A stretch of DNA of 64,000 nt from GCA-2746795 sp963747345. Its GTDB lineage: Bacteria > Chloroflexota > Anaerolineae > Promineifilales > Promineifilaceae. The stretch spans positions 371,708 to 435,707 of the forward strand of contig CAVVFA010000012.1 of NCBI GenBank assembly GCA_963747345.1. The letters are read 5' to 3'. Position numbers and translations under genes: made by a program. Of this stretch, positions 60,396 through 64,000 are shown piece by piece (the first letter of the stretch is position 1; each line of letters starts with the position of its first letter). Below the pieces are notes generated by a model. It saw only the letters and a list, made by a program, of their open reading frames with translations, made no database searches and was not told where the DNA came from.

Positions 60396-60462
60396 TGTCA
60401 TCCCCGCGAAGGCGGGAATCCAGAGACATGGTCTCTGGATTCCCGCCTTCGCGGGGATGACA
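60396..60462. repeat. REP-like 32-bp perfect inverted repeat
   Basis: TGTCATCCCCGCGAAGGCGG and on to 60427, then ATG, then the exact complement to 60462. Sequences of this CATCCCCGCGAAGGCGGG type occur as dispersed elements in many unrelated bacteria. It separates DUF58 from DUF4129 and may attenuate transcription. Confidence 0.85.
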
Positions 60463-60518
60463 GGTTTATATTCCAAATCATTTGGGAAATTGTAACAAGG
60501 GTGGGGGTCAAAAACGTA

Positions 60519-61981
60519 TTACTTTCCATATGCTTCAACCTCCAACTCCACCGGCGACGGCGTGGGGATGGCACTTAGCGCGGCTTCTGTGACCGTATGG
60601 CTGGTTGGCCCTGCTTTGAAGGCGGGGGCAGTTGAGGGGATATGGTAAGAAAGAATGTTGCCGAGATTGGTGGGTGGCGGCTCGGCGGCCAGGGAGATGA
60701 GCACGACGCGGCGGCCTGCTTCTTGCAGTCGCACCAAAACCACCATGATCTCATCTGTGACAACGGCCGTTACCAATACCACCGTCGCCGCCCAAGGCAA
60801 ACGGGGACTCTCACGCAGCATCATGCCTTCAATCGAGCCAGTCGCAAACTCCGTCACCACCGCCATGCCTTCCAAAATATGGCTCAACTGGTCGGGACTG
60901 CGCCCTGGCGCCACCCGAATCGGCTGATCAGAATTAGGCACAGAGCCATTGGCGTAGACGCCAACCTCCCATTTCTGCAAGAGGCCAAAATTGCCCACAG
61001 ACGCCGCCACACTGACCGCCCGTTCCAACAGCAGTGGGTCAAAACCCATCCAATGTTTTGGGATAGGTAGCGACATTCAAAAACACCGCCAGCGTCATGC
61101 CCACGGAAGGCTCGTAGATTTTTGTTTGTAACTGACCGCGCCGCGCCGTCGCTTTCCAATGCACATCGCGGAAGCGATCTTGCGGTTGATAATCACGGAT
61201 GCCCTGCGTTTTGATGGGATCCGTGAACAAACTGCGCTGCGTTTTGACATCACCAAACGGTTTTTTGGCAGGCAAGCCGAGTGCTTCCAACGGCCAAATT
61301 TGCGGATACACCACCAAGGTGTCGATGTAGTTATGTTCCTGTTCTCTGGTGAACAACGTAAATACATCCCCGGATTTATAGGTGACGGGACCAAGTTTGT
61401 AATAGCCTCTGGTGGGGAAAACGAGCGTTGTTTGCCGTTCTAGTTTCTCATGTCCATATAAAGAAAACGTGTGCTGTAATTGGTATTTGCTGGAGATTTC
61501 AGTAGCGATTTGCGTAATTTTGTCGCTTAGATGGGGCGGAATGGGGAGCGTGTCTTGAAATTGCAGCCAGGTGAGGGGCAATGCCTTGTGATTGTTGACC
61601 TCGATGGTCATGGTGACGGGTTCGCCTGGGAAAACACGGGTGCGGTCGAAATGGCGTTCATAGGTGACGCCGAGAAGCGAGAGATTTTTCCAAACGGTGC
61701 TGACCCCAGCGATGAGAAGTAGCATGAGCCCTAAGGCCAGCCATGCCGGATGCCGTTCAGTGGCAAACCCAATGAGCAAGAAAATAAAGGCCAATGATCA
61801 GCCAGCTATCGGAAAAGATGCTGTTTTCTCGTTCCTTGAAGACGAGACCACGTGCTTTCGCAAAATCGGCAGTATCGAAATCTTTGCCGGTGATGGCAGT
61901 GTTTAAAAGTCGGCGTCGTGCTTTCCGTTTGATTTCTCGCTGACTTTCCTGGACTTCAAGGTTAAAGTCGAGATTGTTCAT
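60519..61981 (-). CDS. DUF58-domain protein (two frameshifts)
   Basis: About 486 residues after repair. N-terminus MNNLDFNLEVQESQREIKRK leads to two membrane helices (SWLIIGLYFL, AWLALGLMLLLIAGVST), a beta-rich outer part (ERHFDRTRVFPGEPVTMTIE), and the DUF58 core: DPIKTQGIRDYQPQDRFRDV, HWKATARRGQLQTKIYEPS. A VWA-like C-terminal end follows (ERAVSVAASVGNFGLLQKWE). Frame changes are near 61770 and 61055 (AAAACATTGG for AAACATTGG). The ATG overlaps the MoxR stop as ATGA, so translation is coupled. MoxR/DUF58 pairs act in envelope protein assembly or stress in other bacteria. Confidence 0.85.
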
Positions 61982-62944
61982 TCTGTTTCTACGGGAACGG
62001 GAACGGTGTTGACAACTTCTGTGATGACTTCTTCCGGGCGGCGGCCGCGTAGGCGGGTTTGGGGGTTGACGATGAGGCGGTGGGTGAGCACGTAGGGGGT
62101 CATGGTTTTTACGTCGTCGGGGATGACAAAGGAACGGCCGTTTATAGCAGCAATTGCCTGACAAGTTCGGTAGAGCGCCATCGTCGCTCGCGGACTGGCC
62201 CCCAGTTCGATGTCTTCATGGTCGCGGGTGGCGCGGCACACGTTGACGATGTAATTGCGCACCGACGCTTCCACTTTCACCTGCCGCACTGCCTGCTGCA
62301 TCGCCACAATGTCGGCGGCCTCGACGACTTGTTCCAAGTGTTTCTAGTGGGTCTTGCTGCTCAAAGCGCAGCAGGATGTCGTTTTCTTCGTCAACGGAGG
62401 GATAGCCCAGCGCCACTTTCATGAGGAAGCGGTCGAGCTGTGCTTCTGGCAGCGGGAACGTCCCCTCTAGCTCAATGGGATTTTGCGTGGCGAGGACTAA
62501 AAACGGCCGTGGCAAGCTGTGGGTTTTAATATCCACAGTCACCTGTCGTTCCGACATCGCTTCTAATAAGGAGGACTGCGTACGGGGCGTGGCGCGGTTG
62601 ATTTCATCTGCCAGCAAAATTTGGGCGAAAACTGGCCCTGCCCGGAACTCAAATTCCTGCGATTTTTGATTGTAATAGTAAATGCCGGTGACATCGGAGG
62701 GCAGCAAGTCAGGCGTAAACTGCACGCGATGGAAGGTGCAGCCCAGCGATGCCGCGATGGTTTTTGCCAGCGTGGTCTTGCCAGTACCGGGAACATCTTC
62801 CAGCAAGATATGCCCTTCACACAACATGGCAATCAGCGCCAAATCAATGATTTCGCCTTTGCCGACGATCACTTTTTGGATGTTTTCTCGTAGCTTTTTA
62901 GCGGTTTCTGCAATCATGATGGTTCCTTCCGGTTGATGTGTCAT
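61978..62944 (-). CDS. MoxR-family AAA+ ATPase (one frameshift)
   Basis: About 321 residues. Walker A LLEDVPGTGKTTLAKTIAAS, Walker B ILLADEINRATPRTQSSLLE, sensor 1 LVLATQNPIELEGTFPLPEA, DRFLMKVALGYPS, and after the frame change near 62335 EQVVEAADIVAMQQAV and GASPRATMALYRTCQAIAAI, the C-terminal MoxR lid. CTTGGAACAAG should be CTTGAACAAG. It is first of the operon with DUF58 and DUF4129. MoxR ATPases are chaperone-like remodelers. The start may be MIAETAKKLREN, nine codons downstream. Confidence 0.92.
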
Positions 62945-63086
62945 TTCAGTGACAATCGAGTATCACCCAACGCCCTGTCGTCGTCAAATGAATTTCTTCC
63001 TGCTCAAAGTTGTCCTACGGATAAGGCGAGATTGATCCAATCTGTCAAGATTGGCAAGTTTCTATCCACAATTACGTAAAAACGTC

Positions 63087-63114
63087 TTGTGTTTATGTTA
63101 AGATTCTTTATAAT
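63087..63114 (+). promoter_or_regulatory. Sigma-70-type promoter of the LysM gene
   Basis: TTGTGT (63087-63092), a 16-base spacer and a perfect TATAAT (63109-63114), 67 bases before the ATG. The only consensus -10 of this quality noticed before a protein gene here. Confidence 0.75.
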
Positions 63115-63138
63115 GTAGACATATGAATGTCGTATAGT

Positions 63139-63168
63139 GCAGGTCTCTAGGGTGAGACCCGCGTTTTT
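63139..63168 (+). promoter_or_regulatory. Leader hairpin with T-run before the LysM gene
   Basis: GCAGGTCTC and GAGACCCGC (one mismatch) around TAGGGT, followed by GTTTTT and then the ribosome site CAGGAGG. It lies inside the predicted 5' leader, so it may be a weak attenuator. Confidence 0.45.
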
Positions 63169-63180
63169 CAGGAGGACAAG

Positions 63181-64000
63181 ATGAAGAAAACAAGTTTAAT
63201 GGCCGTTCTCATAGCAACCGTCCTAGTTTTAATCACCGCCACAATTGCGTCCGCATTGACACATTACGTGGTCTGGGGGGACACCTTGTGGGACTTGTCA
63301 CGGTATTATGGCACATCCATTGATGCCATCGTGCAGGCAAATGATCAAATCACCAATCCCAATTTAATTTTTGCTGGTGATTACTCTTGAAATTCCGGTG
63401 GGACCAACCGCAACACCAGGGCCAACCATCTGGAACTGTTCAACCCCGCCAGCGGCGACCGTCACGCCTCCTGCTGGTCTATTTACGTATGTGGTCCAGC
63501 GGGGTGATACCTTGTCTAGCATTGCCTATCGCTTTAATACCACCGTGCAAGCCATCATGCAGGTGAATCCGCAGATTACCAATCCCAATGTGATTTATGC
63601 CGGACAAGTGATTCTGATTCCCGCTGGCACGGGCGGCTATCCCACGCCGATTCCGCCGCAACCGACTGGCCCTGCGTCTACCATAACACCCGCACCCACA
63701 AGTGTGCCGCCGCCCTCTATCGGTTTGAGTTGGGTGGTCAATCCCTTGTGTTGGCTTATCCCGACTAGATGCGCCAAGCTGGCATGAAGTGGGTGAAATT
63801 TCAATATAAATGGACGGCGGGTGATTCGCCTGACGCAGTGGCTCCTATCATCAATGCGGGGCATGACCAAGGTTTTAAGGTACTTATTTCCGTAGCGGGC
63901 GAGGAGAATTATCCGCCTCCTGGCAGCATTAATTTTGCCAGTTTTACGCAGTTTATGGGCGGCTTGGCGGCCTTAGGGCCAGATGCCATCGAAGTCTGGA
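63181..64000 (+). CDS. Secreted double-LysM protein with glycosidase-like domain (partial, frameshifted)
   Basis: The 3' end is beyond the window. Signal peptide (SLMAVLIATVLVLITATIAS), LysM 1 (HYVVWGDTLWDLSRYYGTSI, NDQITNPNLIFAG), LysM 2 (TYVVQRGDTLSSIAYRFNTT, NPQITNPNVIYAGQVILIP), a Pro/Thr linker, and the start of a TIM-barrel-like domain: MRQAGMKWVKFQYKWTAGDS, GFKVLISVAGEENYPPPG, MGGLAALGPDAIEVW. The last resembles glycoside-hydrolase cores acting on wall or other polysaccharides. Frame changes near 63383 (GATTACTC for GATACTC) and near 63715, plus an in-frame TAG near 63767, interrupt it. A consensus promoter and RBS GGAGG precede ATG 63181. Confidence 0.8.

Noticed and set aside
63139..63168. 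Riboswitch in the LysM gene leader
   Set aside because: A single short hairpin with a mismatch; no conserved aptamer pattern can be recognised.

Overview
The window looks like about 64 kb of a Chloroflexota (Anaerolineae-like) chromosome. The grounds are indirect: a serS T-box leader, very large GAF-domain sensor proteins, lipoproteins with Pro/Thr-rich linkers, MoxR/DUF58/DUF4129 and CpXC proteins, a roadblock protein, and no genes typical of an LPS outer membrane. The palindrome AACGGCCGTT is scattered through genes and gaps alike, roughly 80-90 hits to its core by eye, much as HIP1 is in cyanobacteria. Many genes, including essential ones such as serS, are broken by single extra bases. I read these mainly as sequence errors and describe the repaired genes.

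Layout. 0-5.9 kb: end of an unknown gene, T-box and serS, an MshA-like glycosyltransferase, a broken acetyltransferase, an EamA transporter. 5.9-22.2 kb: a signalling block on the minus strand (receiver-kinase, threonine synthase fused to a receiver, two giant GAF proteins, receivers), a YbaK deacylase and a secreted subtilisin. 22.3-32 kb: two sugar nucleotidyltransferases, one a large fusion, a coupled SARP/NB-ARC/TPR regulator, and a DprE2/DprE1-like pair. 32.4-43.2 kb: a MalK-type ATPase, an IS1-InsA-like zinc-ribbon protein, a Ser/Thr kinase divergent from an FHA-winged-helix regulator, a CpXC protein, a sensor kinase, a GNAT/cyclic-nucleotide fusion, a three-repeat membrane protein, tRNA-Leu(CAG) and a small cNMP-binding protein.

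43.3-55.4 kb is the most interesting part. Read on the minus strand it holds four paralogous secreted SGNH proteins, a 39-residue membrane microprotein ending in an aromatic-Tyr-aromatic motif, an MBOAT acyltransferase, a membrane-anchored SGNH protein, an acyl carrier protein and an acyl-AMP ligase. These are the component classes of the Dlt (D-alanylation) machinery: ligase DltA, carrier DltC, MBOAT DltB, SGNH DltD and microprotein DltX. I infer an extracytoplasmic acylation system for an unknown surface polymer. A two-gene plus-strand module interrupts it. 55.5-64 kb holds a lipoprotein, pyrG behind a strong hairpin, a roadblock protein, the moxR-DUF58-DUF4129 operon, and the start of a LysM protein with a glycosidase-like domain.

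Many gene ends carry hairpins whose arms are built from 6-8 bp tandem repeats. One lies inside the T-box leader and another lies in frame inside the acyl-AMP ligase.
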